Assembly: GCA_002329325.1 (NCBI GenBank)
Contig: DCTX01000084.1
Location: 1-6,746, forward strand
Length of the DNA: 6,746 nucleotides
Source of the DNA: Anaerolineales bacterium UBA1429
Lineage (GTDB): Bacteria; Chloroflexota; Anaerolineae; UBA1429
Direction: 5' to 3'
Position numbers and translations under genes: made by a program. Shown piece after piece: positions 5,721 to 6,746 of this stretch. The notes beneath the pieces were generated by a model that saw nothing but the letters and a program-made list of their open reading frames with translations, was not told where the DNA came from and made no database searches. Each line of letters starts with the position of its first letter. The stretch's first letter is position 1.

Positions 5721-6746
5721 CTAGCGTGAGCGCGCCATCGCCGCGCCGATGAAATCACGGAACAGGGGGTGGGGCCTGTCAGGACGGGTCTTGAACTCGG
5801 GATGGAACTGGCTGCCCACCATCCAGGGGTGATCGCGCAGCTCGGCCATCTCGATCAGCTCGCCGTTGGGTGAGACGCCGCTCCACACCAGCCCGGCCTC
5901 TTCCAGCCGGTCGCGATAGCGGTTGTTGATCTCGTAACGATGGCGGTGGCGCTCCTCCACCAGGTCGGCCCCGTAGGCGGCGTGGGCCCGGGTGCCCGGC
6001 TGGAGTACGCAGGGGTAGCGCCCCAGGCGCATGGTGCCGCCCTTGTCGGTGATGCCGCGCTGTTCCAGCATCAGGTCCACCACAGGGTAGGGCGTGTCGG
6101 GATCGAATTCGGCGCTGTTGGCCGTCTCGGTGCCAAAGACGTGCCGGCTGAACTCGATGATCATCACCTGCAGGCCCAGGCACAAGCCCAGATAGGGGAT
6201 GTTGTTCTCGCGGGCGTAGCGGGCAGTGCGGATCTTGCCCTCGATGCCCCTCGGCCCAAAGCCGCCGGGTACGACGATGCCGTCGGCCTGACGCACCGCT
6301 TCGGGGATGCCGCCGTTCTCCACGTCCTCGGCCTGGACCCACTCCAGGGCCAGCCGCGCATCGTGGGCGCCGGCGGCGTGCACCAGGGCCTCGGCCACGC
6401 TCAGGTAGGCGTCATGCAGCCCCACGTACTTGCCCACCAGGGCGATGCGCACCTCACGGCTGGGCTTGAGCAGCCGCGCCACCACCTGGCCCCAACCGTC
6501 CAGGTTGCCGGTCGCCTCGCCGAGGCGCAGGCGACGCATCAGGTAATCGCCCAGGCCGTAGCGCTCCAGAGTCAGCGGAACCTGGTAGATGGTCTCCGCC
6601 GTCTCCAGAGGGATCACCGCCTCGCGCTCGACATCGCCAAAGAGGGCGATCTTGTCCAGGAGATCGTCGCTGATGGGGTAATCGGCCCGGCAAAGCAGCA
6701 CGTCGGGGCTGATGCCGATGCCGCGCAGCTCGCGCACGCTGTGCTG
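5721..6746 (-). CDS. pyrG: CTP synthase, C-terminal two thirds (5' end outside window)
   Basis: CTP synthase makes CTP from UTP, ATP and glutamine-derived ammonia, the last step of pyrimidine nucleotide synthesis. The 341 visible residues begin inside the synthetase domain with QHSVRELRGIGISPDVLLCR, a segment found near residue 205 of the roughly 545-residue enzyme, so about 200 residues lie beyond the window. GTG at 6737 is the Val of this motif, not a start. The glutaminase domain runs from about visible residue 98 (IALVGKYV): PGGFGPRG for the oxyanion region, the nucleophile Cys189 in YLGLCLGLQ, TDKGGTMRLG, and the His315-Glu317 pair in FHPEF. All catalytic residues of the class I amidotransferase triad are present. 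It ends in ...MARSR and is followed by a strong terminator. It is convergent with the binding-protein gene and is housekeeping, so probably marks the edge of the sugar locus. Confidence 0.97.
   Translation of the reverse strand, partial: QHSVRELRGIGISPDVLLCRADYPISDDLLDKIALFGDVEREAVIPLETAETIYQVPLTLERYGLGDYLMRRLRLGEATGNLDGWGQVVARLLKPSREVRIALVGKYVGLHDAYLSVAEALVHAAGAHDARLALEWVQAEDVENGGIPEAVRQADGIVVPGGFGPRGIEGKIRTARYARENNIPYLGLCLGLQVMIIEFSRHVFGTETANSAEFDPDTPYPVVDLMLEQRGITDKGGTMRLGRYPCVLQPGTRAHAAYGADLVEERHRHRYEINNRYRDRLEEAGLVWSGVSPNGELIEMAELRDHPWMVGSQFHPEFKTRPDRPHPLFRDFIGAAMARSR

Overview
The window is high-GC bacterial DNA. It probably comes from a Chloroflexota (Anaerolineae/Thermomicrobia-like) genome. 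The best pointer is the lipoprotein at 4208-5653: a twin-arginine signal and lipobox are followed by a long Val/Glu/Thr/Lys-rich spacer before the solute-binding domain, a style common in that phylum. The assignment is an inference, because there is no rRNA or other marker here.

Layout: (1) 6-659, minus strand: a galactokinase-family GHMP kinase that stops at 217 residues, about half the family length, just inside the window edge. (2) 660-879: a divergent control region. It holds a near-perfect 16-bp palindrome with a GTATAC core sitting on the kinase's likely -10 box, an 8-bp inverted repeat, and a tandemly repeated TTGACA...TATCT element in front of the regulator. (3) 880-1536, plus: a GntR-family regulator of the FadR/FCD class. 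(4) 1598-2896, plus: a divergent uronate-isomerase-like protein of the amidohydrolase superfamily. (5) 2897-3035: a GC-rich hairpin, then a good sigma70-type promoter. (6) 3036-4142, plus: a DUF362 protein of unknown function. (7) 4208-5653, plus: a Tat-type solute-binding lipoprotein with no permease genes beside it. (8) 5676-5713: a 14-bp perfect hairpin with a T-run on the minus strand, which terminates (9) the CTP synthase gene pyrG, 5721 to beyond 6746 on the minus strand, seen without its first ~200 codons.

Working model (inference): regions 1-7 look like a small carbohydrate or sugar-acid locus. The FCD-type regulator sits beside a kinase and a UxaC-like enzyme, and the palindrome resembles the GTATAC-centred operators of hexuronate regulators of the same class. 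The DUF362 protein and the orphan binding protein may serve the same substrate, but DUF362 has its own promoter, so a single operon is not shown. pyrG is housekeeping and convergent with the locus. The least explained part is the pairing of the atypical UxaC-like enzyme, which lacks the usual T-D-S-R signature, with DUF362. No tRNA, rRNA, CRISPR array, insertion sequence or integrase was seen.
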